NCBI GenBank assembly: GCA_030686995.1
Contig: CM060687.1
Location: 167,696,090-167,760,089 of the forward strand
Source: Artemisia argyi
Lineage: Eukaryota > Streptophyta > Magnoliopsida > Asterales > Asteraceae
Length of the DNA: 64,000 bases
Direction of reading: 5' to 3'
Position 1 is the first letter of the stretch; each line of letters starts with the position of its first letter. Under the pieces are notes generated by a model. The model saw only the letters and a program-made list of their open reading frames with translations. It did not search any database and was not told the origin of the DNA. Of the stretch, positions 24,048 through 35,491 are shown piece by piece. A program made the position numbers and the translations under genes.

Positions 24048-25457
24048 TGATGAGGCGAAAAATGAACCACTTTTAGGGGGTCATTTAAGCCCGGAATTGA
24101 ATTTATTTTATCAAATATTGCCCTAAATCGTTCCTTTTGTGATTTTAGGTACTTTGGGAGTGAAATCTGGAAAAGGAAGCAATTCGGACGTTTTTGGAGC
24201 ATAAAAGTGAAGAAAACGCCAAAGACTTAATTTTCCATGCTTGTAACAGTGTGTGACGGCGTCAAGAGGAAGAAGTTGACGGCGTCAAGAGTAAAGATCA
24301 TGACGACCCAGTACAGAAATGAAGGCATCACAAAGTAGAGCATCAAGAGTTAAATGTGTGACGGCCTGGAAAAATGGAATACTTGACGGCGTCAGATGTA
24401 GATCAAGGCAGTCTGAGAATTATTTTGGCGGCGAGATGACGGCGTCACAAGGTTGTTCTTGACACCGTCAGACTCTATTATCTATATATAGTTTTCTAAT
24501 TTTCATTCATTAGGAGGAACAAGTTTGGAGAAACCCTAAGGCCGAACCATATACGTATTTTACAGCTTTTTCAAGGGTTTTCAGCCCTTGAACCCTTACA
24601 TTTGTTATTGAGATAAGTATTCTTTTAATTCAATCAATATGTCTATATGTTGGTTGTCTATATCTTGTGCTTGTCTTGATTCCACCATGTTAGGCTAGAT
24701 TTATCTTGTGTTTGCTTAGATCTAATGAAACCTAGACGTTGATTATGTGTTGATTACTTGTTTATGGTTGTATTGGATGAATGATTTCAATGTTAGGCTT
24801 AAGAAAACTGGCAGATCTCCAAATGGTAACATGGTTGAACGTCTTAGGAAACATGAACCGATGTGTACTAGGTTTTATTGGTTGTATTTAATGCATGAGT
24901 AAATTCTAATGATCCCATGTTAGGAGCTTCTTAGCCGGCTCGACATAGGAGTGAAGTAGGCACTCATAGGATTGGGGAGTTAAGTACGCCACCCCATGAA
25001 TGGTATTAAGGAATACAATCCGTCATCCACGCAACTATAACAAGTAATTAACGTGTAAAAGATATCTAGGGAGTAGTGAAATCTAAGTAAACACATTTCT
25101 CCACTTATTGCTCACAACCTTAGTTTAATTTAGTTTTATTTTCATTTTTAGTATTTTATTTTGATTGCATCTTAGTATTGGGTTAGTTGACTAGTAACTA
25201 ATTCCGCCCAAATCCTTCAAACCCGAGATATTTACTTGCTTTCTAAAAAATATAAAAACACAAAAAGAATCATCCCTCATCTTTAGAACTAGTATTTAGG
25301 TTTTCTAATCCTAGCGACACTATTCCTAGCTGAACGATCAATCCCCCGGTACTTGTCATTATACTATACTACATCGATCAGGTACACTGCCTGGTGGGGG
25401 TTGTAAGCTTCTCGAGATCCCTCGAGAGGTAAAGCCTGGTGCAATCCCTACGCATCA
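24048..25457. mobile_element. Solo LTR (1.41 kb) with 5-bp target duplication GGCAA
   Basis: GGCAA at 24043-24047 is repeated at 25458-25462. The insert begins TGATGAGGCG and ends CTACGCATCA, so the tips TGATG/CATCA are inverse and fit TG..CA. Removing it and one GGCAA restores the Copia RNase H frame, which proves the boundaries. No internal coding region is present. The length and a late leader-like end (GATCAATCCCCCGG) suggest a Ty3/Gypsy origin, which is inference. Confidence 0.88.
24254..24491 (+). promoter_or_regulatory. LTR promoter with repeated TGACG-G-CGTCA palindromes and TATA box
   Basis: TGACGGCGTCA occurs at 24254-24264, 24277-24287, 24384-24394 and 24437-24447. A variant TGACACCGTCA is at 24460-24470 and a partial TGACGGCC near 24359. 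TATATATAG follows at 24483-24491. TGACG is the half-site of as-1 elements bound by TGA-type bZIP factors. The spacing upstream of the TATA fits a U3 enhancer. Confidence 0.65.
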
Positions 25458-25865
25458 GGCAACAACTTACTCTCGTGGTCCTCTAAGCGTCAACCGATGC
25501 TTTCTCGTTCTAGTGCAGAGGCAGAGTATCGTGGTGTTGCCTATGCTATTGCTGAGACTTGTTGGTTGAGGAACCTACTACGTGAGCTGCACACCTCTTT
25601 GTCTTCCACTATGCTTGTCTATTGTGATAATGTCAGTGCTATGTATTTAACTTTTAATCCGGTTTAGCATCAACGTACAAAACATATAAAGATTGATACT
25701 TATTTTACACGGGATTTGGTTGCTGTTGGTTAAGTTCGAGTTCTTCATGTCCCCTCACGTTATCAGTATGCGGATATTTTTACCAAAGGCTTACATTTAG
25801 TTTTGTTTGAGAAGTTTTGTACCAGTTTGAGTATCCAGTGTTCTCCTGCTCAAACTGTGAGAGAG

Positions 25866-25988
25866 TGTTACTCGTATATTTAGCATAGCCCGATAGTAGT
25901 TTGTATGGGCTAAGGCCCAAGTATCACTTGTTAGGGTTTGGATACTAATTATTTATGTTTCGGTATTGATTAATGATATGAGACACTT
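25866..25988 (+). mobile_element. Start of the Copia 3' LTR (truncated)
   Basis: Follows a GAGAGAG tract and starts TGTTACTCGTATATTTAG. It contains the GGGCTAAGGCCCAAGTATCAC and GGTATTGATTAATGATATGAG phrases I associate with Copia LTRs, then meets the CACTA-like insertion. Confidence 0.55.
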
Positions 25989-26432
25989 AACTACTTACAA
26001 TGTCCTAGCCAAAAAGTCCCCGCTAATACCTAGTCGTGGATTCTTTTGGCGAGGACATTTTTTAGTTTTTGGTGAGGAGCGTGGGGTCTACATCTGTTTC
26101 TCAGGTCAAACTTTATGCCAGCATGGCAATCCTCTTTTGGCGAGGACGTGTCCTCGCCAAAACGTTAATTAATTAAGCTATTAATGTTAATTAATCAACC
26201 AAGTCCTCGCCAAAAGACTAAACTAGCAAAAGCAAGAGAGGATACAAAATTTGGTCAAACTGTGCAAACTTTTGGTGAGGACATGTCTTAGCCAAAAGTT
26301 TGTGTTGAATTTTTCTTGTTCTGGCGTTCCAGGACAGCAAAATATTTGTCGTTTAGTGACTTTTGGCGAGGACAAACGTGTCCTCGCCAAAAGTTGGTCA
26401 CATGTTCTATGTTTTGTTGTAGACTTGTAGTG
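25989..26432. mobile_element. Small non-autonomous CACTA-type element with clustered inverted 14-mers
   Basis: On the minus strand the right end reads CACTACAAGTCTACAACAAA from 26432. TTA follows at 26433-26435 and also precedes the likely left end at about 25986-25988 (degenerate ACTACTTACAA, first C lost). Inside, CTTTTGGCGAGGAC and its complement occur at least six times in both orientations, typical of the sub-terminal repeats bound by En/Spm-type transposases. No coding capacity. Confidence 0.65.
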
Positions 26433-26474
26433 TTATTGGGTATTCGAATAATACGATGTCAATATACCTGATCC

Positions 26475-27512
26475 CAGGGACGGAGCCAGAAAGAAATATG
26501 ACCGGGTTCACAAATTTTTTTAAGCGTAATATAATAGAGTTAAAAAGTGGATTAAAATAAACATTTCATTAAAACGATAAATAAATGAACATATTACCTT
26601 TTAATTAGTGATTCTACGATCTCCCATAGCAAAAAAAACACTTACGTGCACCCTCATTTTTAATATTAATAAGTTTTTCTTTCTCTATAGCACATGCTAA
26701 AGCGCCGTTAAAATAATCGTCACTCATCTGATTACGCAAATCAGTTTTAATGAGCTTCATTTAAAAAAAAAACATCTTTCAATCGTAGCGGTAGCAATAG
26801 GCAAGACTAAAACCAACTTCATTTAAGCACTACTTTTCATATATATTGTAAATACGACAACAATAAAAATGCCACATGAACTATTCATATTCTAAAATGT
26901 CACATGAACTATTCATATATATTGTAAATACTTTTCATATATATTGTAAATTGAGGTACTATTCATATTCTAATATACTGTTAACTATCACTTAAACTTG
27001 TTATCTCTATTTGTCTTAATAGAAATTGCATAGTTATACACTTATTCTTATTACCTTAAACCCTTATTGATGATGATAGACTATACGGAACCAACAAATT
27101 AGTCAAGATTTCATACAACCAATCAAAACATGAAAACGTTAAAAGACATAATAAACAAATGAAAGATATATGTTACGACTTACGAACCTGTTTTATCTTT
27201 ATGGTGTTGGTTCAATTTTGGATTTTTTAAATTGTTAGGATGATAAATAAACTTGTTCCATTAAAAACCTATTTCATGGGCTTTTGTGCTTTAATTTACT
27301 AAACTTGTTTCATGTTTGGGCTTTTACAAAATTTTATATTTACTTTATAATTGTAAGTATACGAACTAAATAATATTAGAGACACATTTCAATGCACCGG
27401 GTGCATTTAAGATACATTTAGAAATAGTCGATAATTTTTTCAAAGATTAACACTATATCGAAAAAATCCATAGGGTGCACGTGCACCCGCGGACACCCCT
27501 GGCTCCGTCCCT
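26475..27512. mobile_element. hAT-like non-autonomous element
   Basis: Left end CAGGGACGGAGCCAG at 26475 and right end CTGGCTCCGTCCCT near 27499-27512 are inverted copies. No transposase frame between them. Flanking 8-mers do not match, so the target duplication is lost or the element sits on a deletion breakpoint. Confidence 0.6.
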
Positions 27513-27592
27513 CTTAATATAACCTGCTAACACAAAATAGGAAAACTCATTGTCCAACAATGATGACATTCTTTTATGGGTTTTTATTTTGC

Positions 27593-27804
27593 GTTTTGCT
27601 AACAACAACCCTATGGGTTGTGGTTAAGCATTTTTTAATTAAAAAATAACAATCAATGAATATCAAACATACTATGTTTAACATCATTTTTTATGTTTAA
27701 AACGAATAAATGTATATAATTATAGAATATATTAGTTAATTTAATGCTAATTTGTTAATTAAAAAATGATTAACCAAAACTCATAGGATTGTTGTTAGCA
27801 AAAC
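27593..27804. mobile_element. 212-bp MITE with about 50-bp terminal inverted repeats
   Basis: Begins GTTTTGCTAACAACAACCC and ends with the inverse (..GTTGTTAGCAAAAC). The arms continue through AAAATGCTTAACC-like and TTTTTTAATT sequence. The homologous block near 32680 lacks it, confirming an insertion. Family not assigned. Confidence 0.75.
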
Positions 27805-28130
27805 CTGTATGAATTAGTCCGTACATTGTTTTCATCCACTAATCATAGTACGTCCAAAACTCATAGGATTTTTTTTAATTTATTATTGTTGATGACTTTC
27901 ATTATATTGTTTATCGGATGATCTTCCTTCTCCTTGTGTCTTGTGACTATTTGGTTTGTTGTTACTAGTTTCATGTCGGCCATGTTCCTGCATTTTTTTT
28001 TACCTTTTTATGCTCAACTGGTGGCTGGGTGTTGGACTCGGATTTGCGGTTGGGTTCAGGTTTGAGTAAATGTGAGTAAGAGAGCTTGATTTGCTTGGTG
28101 CCTTCAGCTTTAAGACATCTTTTGGTTTAT

Positions 28131-28131
28131 T

Positions 28132-28224
<93 letters not shown>
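28131..28224. repeat. (GT)n(TA)n microsatellite
   Basis: Short GTGT run followed by about 42 TA units. Confidence 0.95.
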
Positions 28225-28226
<2 letters not shown>

Positions 28227-28578
28227 AATTTGTAATAGCTTGGTTTAGCTGTTAACATACATTTGAGATTAAAGTCAAAAGCTCAACATTTTTGTCTTTA
28301 CATGATAATGCAAAAAACCTTTACAGAAAATAATTTCTAAACCTATGACCAACCAGACATTACTTTTCATGTAATAGTACTCAATCCTAAACCCCCACTT
28401 TATAAACCCATGCCCACAGTGAAAACATACCTTATACCAAACGGACCCTTAATTTGAATTGGTAGTTTTGGGTAATGAATAAAGTCAAACATGTGCTTAA
28501 AACAAGATAATCCATAATTTCTTTTTTACTAAAAGAGGAACACTTATATGTTAGTACATAAAATCTAAGTAACTTAGG

Positions 28579-28579
<1 letters not shown>

Positions 28580-28658
<79 letters not shown>
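28580..28658. repeat. (TA)n microsatellite
   Basis: About 39 TA units inserted in sequence that is otherwise duplicated at 32945-32955. Confidence 0.95.
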
Positions 28659-28660
<2 letters not shown>

Positions 28661-28785
28661 TATCGTTTGGATTATATTTTAAAGGCTTGTATAACAAGCG
28701 TCCCGAGGAAAATGGTTAAACCACATTTATTAAACACAAACTTTTATTTTATATTACAAACGAATTTCATACACATCAACTTAAC

Positions 28786-29630
28786 TGTAACATCCCAACC
28801 TGAAAAGGGCCTAAGTGTAACATTATTGTGTCAATCAGAACATATAAATGCAAGCGAAAGACTTCTTATTTAATACTAAGTCAAGAATTACAAGGACTTA
28901 CGAAATATAATCCAAAAAATAATCTAAAATGAAATACATATCGAAAGTATAGTGTCTAACATCATAAATCCAATAATAGGAATTGATCAAGCGTAGGTCC
29001 TCTATCTTCTGCTCTCAATACTCATGCCCAACCTCCCACTTATAGCCTACACCAAGGAAAAGAAAATGCGGTTGAGCTAACGCTCAGTGAACATATATAA
29101 TATATGAAAGATAATAAGCATAATCGAAATGAATAAGTGAATGAATCCCAAAGAACCTGCTGAACAAGATTAGAATATGGAACATATGATAAAGATCAAA
29201 ACATAATAATGAACATAATGTGGATATCAATATCAAAGGAAATGCCCAACAAATCATATAACAAATTGTACATGGAGTAGCTAGCCTGATGTACCAAATA
29301 GTGAAATGTGGTATATTGCACACACACAAGTCCATTCACAAGCATATATAAAATCATAACTAAACAAATACCTAGGATGTATCCATACGCTCCCTTCAAA
29401 ACAGAGATACATATACCAGTTCTAGACTAAACATACATATAATATACACGGGCTAGGTGTGCTATTAATAGCGATACAAATCAAATGGGAATGCAGTGGA
29501 CAAAAACCCGCCTCCACAACAGCGTCATTACCATTGGTGTATCAATGGCACGGTTATTGACTCCCCATTACTGGCTACAAATATGGGCAACATAAATAGG
29601 CATAACACATGTAATATAATGATAGTATAT
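28786..29630 (-). mobile_element. Gypsy-type LTR remnant
   Basis: Starts TGTAACATCCCAACC on plus (end TTACA on minus). It contains phrases such as ATGCGGTTGAGCTAACGCTC that I associate with Asteraceae Gypsy LTRs. No coding part and no clear target duplication. Confidence 0.4.
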
Positions 29631-29850
29631 ATATCGCCACTTAGCTTTAAGTGGGGAAATTTTGTCCATTTCATTGATTTTCTCGTAATCTCTTAGTAGT
29701 TATTTCCCGTTAGATTTGTGGCTGTTATTAGCTAACCTGTAATCAATCACTTTCTATAGACCAATGAGACCAATATTTCGGCAGACTCGTGGTCTGGTGA
29801 ATGACTTGGGCCTCTATATGGACCAGTATTTGGGCTGATTTGGGGTAAGT
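29631..29850 (-). repeat. Relic of the Cys-rich gene promoter
   Basis: CGCCACTTAGCTTTAAGTGGGG, GGCTGTTATTAGCTAACCTGTAATCAATCA and GGCCTCTATATGGACC match the upstream regions of the Cys-rich genes at 35555-35650, 36895-37190 and 44788-45080. No coding exon accompanies it. Confidence 0.65.
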
Positions 29851-30830
29851 TTTGTTGGAATTTATATATAATAACATTTATATAAAAAGTGTAAACATCA
29901 TCAAAGCATGTATCGGAAGTAAGAATCATAATATATTTAATTATTAACCGAATTAAAAGAATATGTACCTTGATGATTTCTAGCGAAACAAGAAATCAAA
30001 CAATCAAAAACCAATTAAACCCTAAAATAGGGTTTAGTAATATTCGACCTACACCAAGTCGAATAGGGAAAGACACAAACAAAAGTATGTTTGTTCTTCG
30101 TTCTCGTACACACATATTACTAACGTTTCAATGAGAAAAGCTAGGTTCTTGAATCACAATAGATTTACCAAATACTTTGTAATGTCAAGGTTACTAGCAA
30201 ATCCCTTTTCTTGAGGCTTCACTCGTAGACCTATGAACAAGAGATGAGAAAAGAAGAAGTTTGACTTTCTATTGAAATCAAGTGTACCAATGGATGAATA
30301 CATAGGGATGTATTTATACCCTTATGGTTGAGATCAAGTTTACAATGGTTTACTTAATCCCCTTGTGGCCACGGAGGTTCACTTGCGCCGACTCCGGTCT
30401 ATCCAAAAAGGGTAGTCGCCGTGGGATTAGTCGGCTCGCAATGTCCGGTCGGAAACCCATGTTTACAACAAAAAAAAAAATAAAATAAATAAAAATAAAA
30501 ATAAAAAAAATTACAATGGTTTCTAATGTGTGATTCCAATGTTTGGCCATAAACAAGCCCAAGAGAGTATTTCTAGAACCTTCTCTTGTCTTGTTTCATT
30601 TTCTTCGTATCCCGTTGACATTAACCGACCGTTAGTCAATTTCATTAATTACCTAACGCTCTTAGTCGTTTATTGTGAATTTAATAATTAATCATAACTT
30701 AATATATTAATTATTAAAACATTGAAACTCATACGTAATGTGTGCAATCCAAAGTCTCGTGTTTAAATCCGGTCATACTTTATTAATATACATCCACAAA
30801 ACTAACAAGTTCTAAAATGTTAATTACTAG
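29851..30830 (-). mobile_element. Degenerate LTR (probably Copia), no coding region
   Basis: Opens TGTTGGAATTTATATA near 29851 and fades near 30830, where minus reads AGAACTTGTTAGTTTTG. Primer-like text and target duplication are not visible. A SINE interrupts it at 30352-30510. Confidence 0.4.
30352..30510 (+). mobile_element. SINE with 12-bp target duplication
   Basis: TTACAATGGTTT at 30340-30351 is repeated at 30511-30522. The insert is about 115 bp of GC-rich sequence (TGGCCACGGAGGTTCACTTG ... GGTCGGAAACCC) ending in a 40-nt A-rich tail. TGGCCACGGAG and GGTTCACTT could be weak pol III A and B boxes. Confidence 0.75.
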
Positions 30831-31177
30831 CATGCATTGTGATTATTGGGTATTCGAATAACTAAAACAATGTCAATATACCCGATCCAACCGGAAATAT
30901 TGCACCTACATGAAACATGTTTCTGCTGGAATTATAATTGCACGACTAAGCGATCGAAAGACCAAGTGTAGGTGAATTTTTAATTAGTGACATGTTTAAA
31001 GACGTATGCATGCAAAACCATAGTGACTAAAACTTTGTTGTTCCATTATAAAAGTACTTGCAACATACATTAATAAATAGAATAGATAAAAGACTGTTGA
31101 ATATACCCTGTGCTAATAGAAACATCTTGTTGATTTTCTTTTGCTGTTTCCATTGTAGACTTGGTGACTAAAGTGCT

Positions 31178-33450
31178 TTAACCCTGCTTCTGGCAAAATA
31201 TCTTCTTGATAAGTTGCTTCCACGAATTTTTAGTACTGCCACCTATTGTTATACTTTTTTTACAACCTGTAGATAAAACCTCCCCAGAGACATTGAGAAT
31301 ACCATTCTCATCTATGGCAAAGCAAAGCTTGACAGTTTGAGTGATTACTGGAATGATATCGAGCAATAATGAGCCAAGTAAGTGGTTTTCTGTGGTTTTG
31401 CAACTTTCACCCTCGTATACATTAATTGTCACAAGGCTTACCGGTTTGTCGCATTCTGTAAGAAAAAAGACTTCCTTGATGGTGGGTATTGGTGTGTTCC
31501 TTGGGAGGACGACACACATATCACTTTCATCGATCCCATAACAAAGAGAGATAGGAGTGACATCTTGCACGAGTTCATTACCTTTACCTCCTAAGTTTGC
31601 AGCCAAAAGAGATGCACCATAAGCAACACATTCGTCCGGGTTAATGCTCTTGCAAAGTGGTTTCCCGTCAAAGAATTCCATAAGCATTTGTTGCAGATTG
31701 GGAATCAATATTGTTGATCCACCCACAATAACTACATCATCAACATCTTTCTTGTGCATTTTCCCATCCCTCAAACAAATCTTCACATGTTCAATGCACT
31801 CCTTATAGTAACTGGCATTTAGCTCCTCAAATTCTTCCCTGCTAAATCCAATCGATAAATCAAGTCCCCTGTAACGGATCTCAATGAATGTTTGAGTTGT
31901 TAAATATAGATCCCTCTTTGCTTTTTCACAGGCAACTTTTAGTCTCATCATTGCTTTAGCGCTCTTTGTCACGTCTCTTTCTTTTTTCTTAAATTCTCGT
32001 ACACAATGGTTCACCATCAATTGGTCAAAAACTTCACCACCCAAATGAGGGTCACCACTCGAGGCTTTAACACTGAAGGTACCAGCCTTGTTCAAATTAA
32101 GAAGTGACACGTCGAATGTTCTTCCACCCATGTCAACGACGACAACATTTTTCTCTTTGGGACAATATAAATCGATACTCTTATCTAAACCATAGGCAAT
32201 TGCTGTTGATGTTGGCTCATCGATCAAGCACATAACATTGAGGCCAGCCAGTGTACTAGCATCCTTGATTAATTGTCGTTGCTCGTCACTAAAATAGTCA
32301 GGAACAGTAATTACTACATGTGTGACTATTTTTCCAAGGTATACTTCAGCAGCCTCTTTTAAATCTCGAAGAATCATAGAATATATATCTTCACATGAAA
32401 ATCCTACGCTCCAAGATTTAAGTTCAAATTTAAGCATTGAATTTTCCGCATCTCCATGAGTCCCCATAAAAGGCCATAACTCAATGTTCTTCTGCACTCT
32501 ACCATTATTGAATCCGATTCCCATTAAACGTTTAAGATCTGAAAGTTAGAAAAAAAAATTGTTTAGTAAGAAGTTCATCAACTAAAAAAGCAAGTTGTCA
32601 TAAATATACTAGATAACCTGCTAACACAAAATAGGAAAACTCATTGTCCAACAATGATGACATTCTTTTATTCTCACAAATGTATCAGCTAGTCCGTACA
32701 TTGTTTTCATCCACTAATTAATAGTCCAATTAACGTATATTCAAGACAATATTAATTTGGTAGTTTTGGGGAATGAATAAAGTCAAAATAGGTCACTGTT
32801 TGTGAATCAACGTAGTTAATTATTAGTTAAACATGTGCTTAAAACAAGGTACATGTGCTTAAAACAGGTAACTCCATGATTCCTTTTTTTACTACAAGAG
32901 GAATACTTGTATGTTAGTAGTACATAAAATCTAAGTAACTTAGGTTATATGTATCTTATCGGTTGGATTATATTTTAATCACAGATTCATAGTACATAAC
33001 AAGACTACTAAAGTAGCAATTTATACATACTAAAGTAGATCAGCAGAAAACTAAAGATTAGAAAGTTCAACAAATAAGAGTACATGTATACTTAACGGAG
33101 GGTTGTTAGACGAGCTTACCAAATACGTTCGTTTTAGGGTTCGTCGGTGTGCTTAGAAATTTTTTTGCGGCTTCACCTGTCAAGAGTTCTGTGCCATCCC
33201 ATGCAATGCATGATGGAGTATTCTTGTTACCTTGTTTATTAGGAATGATCTCAACACGGTTGTGCTTATCAGACCAGGCAGCCACGCGAGAGTATGTTGT
33301 TCCAATATTAATACCCACCGCAGTTCCTATAACTCTTTTCGAATATCTGTAAGGTTGTGGTGTTTCGAGTCTTTTGTAGGACTCGCTCTTTTCAGGGTGC
33401 ATCTTTTGGTACTTAGAAAGTATAATATGATCACGATGCATGTTTAGCAC
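31178..33450 (-). CDS. Divergent, C-terminally short HSP70-like protein, 563 aa
   Basis: Two exons (33450-33120 and 32538-31178) join in phase to 563 aa. A 45-residue N-terminal extension precedes the phosphate-1 motif GINIGTTYSRVAAW (usually GIDLGTTYS). Phosphate-2 reads VVDMGGRTFDVSLL, where HSP70s have GGGTFDVS. The connect/adenosine motif VVIVGGSTILIPNLQQML is kept. A short substrate-binding beta region follows (LCFAIDENGILNVSGE), and the protein ends about 80-90 residues earlier than standard HSP70s, lacking the helical lid and EEVD tail. The family is an ATP-driven chaperone of cytosol and organelles. The altered motifs suggest weak or changed ATP hydrolysis. The frame is open, so it is a gene or a very young pseudogene. 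A relic duplicate of its flanks lies at 26.4-28.7 kb. Confidence 0.8.
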
Positions 33451-34329
33451 GACTGAGATGATCTCAAATACAGTATTAGAAAATATTATGGTTTTGATGA
33501 GGTCTGCTGATTGATCTTTTATATGCGATCCAGCGAGTACGTGTTTGGAGATATTGAGAATCCATTATATATTTATATTGTACGTACTCCGTATAAGCTT
33601 ATAATTATTAAACTAACATCCTAATCGAACTCAAACTCCAATAAAAAATTTGGCTAAACTCAAAACTCCAATAACAAAATGGCTAGAAATTGAAATTTAT
33701 TGTTAACATGCCTGCATGTGATGTCATCCCATGGGTACCTTTAACCCGTAATCTTCACCCCTGTTATTAGTTTTAAAATCAAACTTAGGTGAATTATAAC
33801 TTACGACATATTGAATACTACTACAATAGTTATAATACCTGCGCACACGCGTTTTTTTTTATTTTCTCTCTCTTTTTTTTTTTTTTTTTGAACGAAATAT
33901 TTTTATTTATTAAATACTCCATAACAAATAATTTAATCTTTGTTTTTTTTATTTATAATTTTTAATTATATTTGTTTATTATTAAAGATAATCATTTAAA
34001 AAGTTTAATCTTGTTGTTAGTTACATCTTATCTATATTTTTTTTGTATTTATCTTCTACTTGTGTAGTAAATCAACAAAACGAATTTTTAAAATTTTAAA
34101 TTAAAAAATAATAATTAAAATATTACCTTATAAGGAAATAATGCATGACAACGATTACAATTAGTTCTTCATTGATAGTCCTTTACGGCTTTACTAATTA
34201 TTACACATTATAATACACATGAACACTAGGAACTGAACACAAACTTCACATGCTTATTATACAGGAAACACAATATTAACAAATTAAGTAGCTGACACAT
34301 GGAAGTTTTGTACTTTTTCTTCTTGTGTT
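33451..34329. other. AT-rich spacer
   Basis: Contains the HSP70 upstream region, a T20 run near 33870, and the 3' flank of the first Cys-rich gene (34150-34300), which resembles those at 37900-38060 and 45400-45580. No gene seen. Confidence 0.5.
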
Positions 34330-35491
34330 TTAAGCATAGACAGCTTTCACGGTGTTTGTTTCATCTATCACGCAAATGCAACCTTCGCCACACTCAAAGT
34401 AGGTTTTACCAGCTTCAGGGCCAGCAGTTTTGGATACAACACAAGACCAACCTTCAGGACACTCGCAGATTACTTTGGATTCTGGTGAGATATCCACTTT
34501 CTGTTGCACGGCTGTTTCACTGCAACACCAAACTGACTTAATGCTGGTTTACATGCTAAATAGATAAACTTTGAGGTCTAGTGAACATACGTGACACAAG
34601 AGCAATCACTGCCACCACATTTTGCGTATGGTTTGCCGGCCTTAGATGGCTCAGTTTTGGTGATGGCGCACGTCCATCCTTCTGGACAGTTGCAACTTGG
34701 CTTATTATCAGTGCTGCACAAGTGAAAAAGCATCAGTAAATACTATACATGTGCAAATTATAGATCCAACCAAATACCTGATTTGTAGGTTTATTAATTT
34801 TACAGCCTGTTTGACTCGTAAATACGTGTTTGGTCCATTTCGTATAAATTATCACAAATAGAATACGAATATTTAAGCCGTATATCTACAATAATGATCT
34901 AATTATTCAATAAACGATTTATGATGGTGTAAATTATAAGAATCAAATATACAATTTGGTCTTTGGGCAACTTTTTGGCTTTTTGGTTTGTTATGTTCTA
35001 GCTAAAATATTTATACGACTCATCTAGTTGTCTAAGCATGTTAGAAATGAACAAAATCCAAATCAGCCCATGTTTGTAAATGAGTTGAAACTTGAAATTG
35101 CAAGTTTGCAGCTACTACTAATTTAACTATTTAAGTATGCTATAGAGTGAGATACATACAGCCCAACATCTCACCAAGTCCAACATTTAAGCCCAACTGG
35201 GATTCCATTCTTAAACCATTTCAGATTAAAAGAAGTATCCGATCAAGCTCATATGTTAACTTTGAGATTATATTTATACCAATGTGGGATTGGGTATGAA
35301 CACCCAACATGTTGCAAATTTGATTAAGAGGGCTTTTGGCCTATAATATGCCATGAGTTCCTAAACATGGGCTCATGTGATAATCACATGATGATTAAGA
35401 ATAAAACTGAAATAGGAAATCAACCAGTTTTAAAAGCTTAAATGAATAAAGAAGACCTGGGAGAAGGTTGGCTCACACTCTGGGACTCCAT
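34330..35491 (-). CDS. Two-domain Cys-rich protein, copy A, 115 aa
   Basis: Exons 35491-35457, 34713-34591 and 34519-34330 join in phase to 115 aa. After a short polar start (MESQSVSQPSP) come two homologous six-Cys domains: C-x-C-x5-C-x16-C-x4-C-x-C (CNCPEGWTC ... KCGGSDCSC) and C-x-C-x5-C-x16-C-x3-C-x-C (CECPEGWSC ... ECGEGCIC). No signal peptide is visible. Paired CxC motifs without secretion suggest a metallothionein-like metal binder, but the conserved Trp and Tyr/Phe are unusual for one; I do not recognise the family. Intron 1 (743 bp) is far longer than in copies B and C because of extra sequence around 34750-35390. Unlike B and C it lacks CC in exon 1 and ends VYA instead of VCA. Confidence 0.75.

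Larger units (their letters stand above)
23146..25865 (+). pseudogene. Decayed Copia polyprotein (reverse transcriptase to RNase H)
   Basis: Translation from about 23146 shows RVT_2 blocks: WPIHQLNVKNAFLHGDL, PPGF, SFYGLK, WFQRF and the catalytic YVDDIVLT. A stop replaces the Gln expected in SFYGLKQAPR, and later stops and a T32 run (23586-23617) break the frame. RNase H pieces follow: GSLHYLTFTHLDI, then SSAEAEYRGVA, AETCWLRNLL, YCDNVSA, HVPSRYQYADIFTKGL up to about 25840. A solo LTR (24048-25457) splits the RNase H region at FLGN|NLLSW. Only the 3' half of pol remains; gag, protease and integrase are absent. Confidence 0.85.
26433..28680. repeat. Relic segmental duplicate of the HSP70 locus flanks
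   Basis: Blocks here match the HSP70 region: 26436-26474 resembles 30845-30890; 27520-27575 resembles 32615-32670 (CTGCTAACACAAAATAGG); 27820-27850 and 28470-28680 resemble 32690-32985 (GTCCGTACATTG, ACATGTGCTTAAAACA, ACTTAGGTTATAT). The sequence matching 30890-32610, which contains the HSP70 main exon, is missing. Later insertions (hAT-like, MITE, TA repeats) separate the blocks. Confidence 0.7.
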
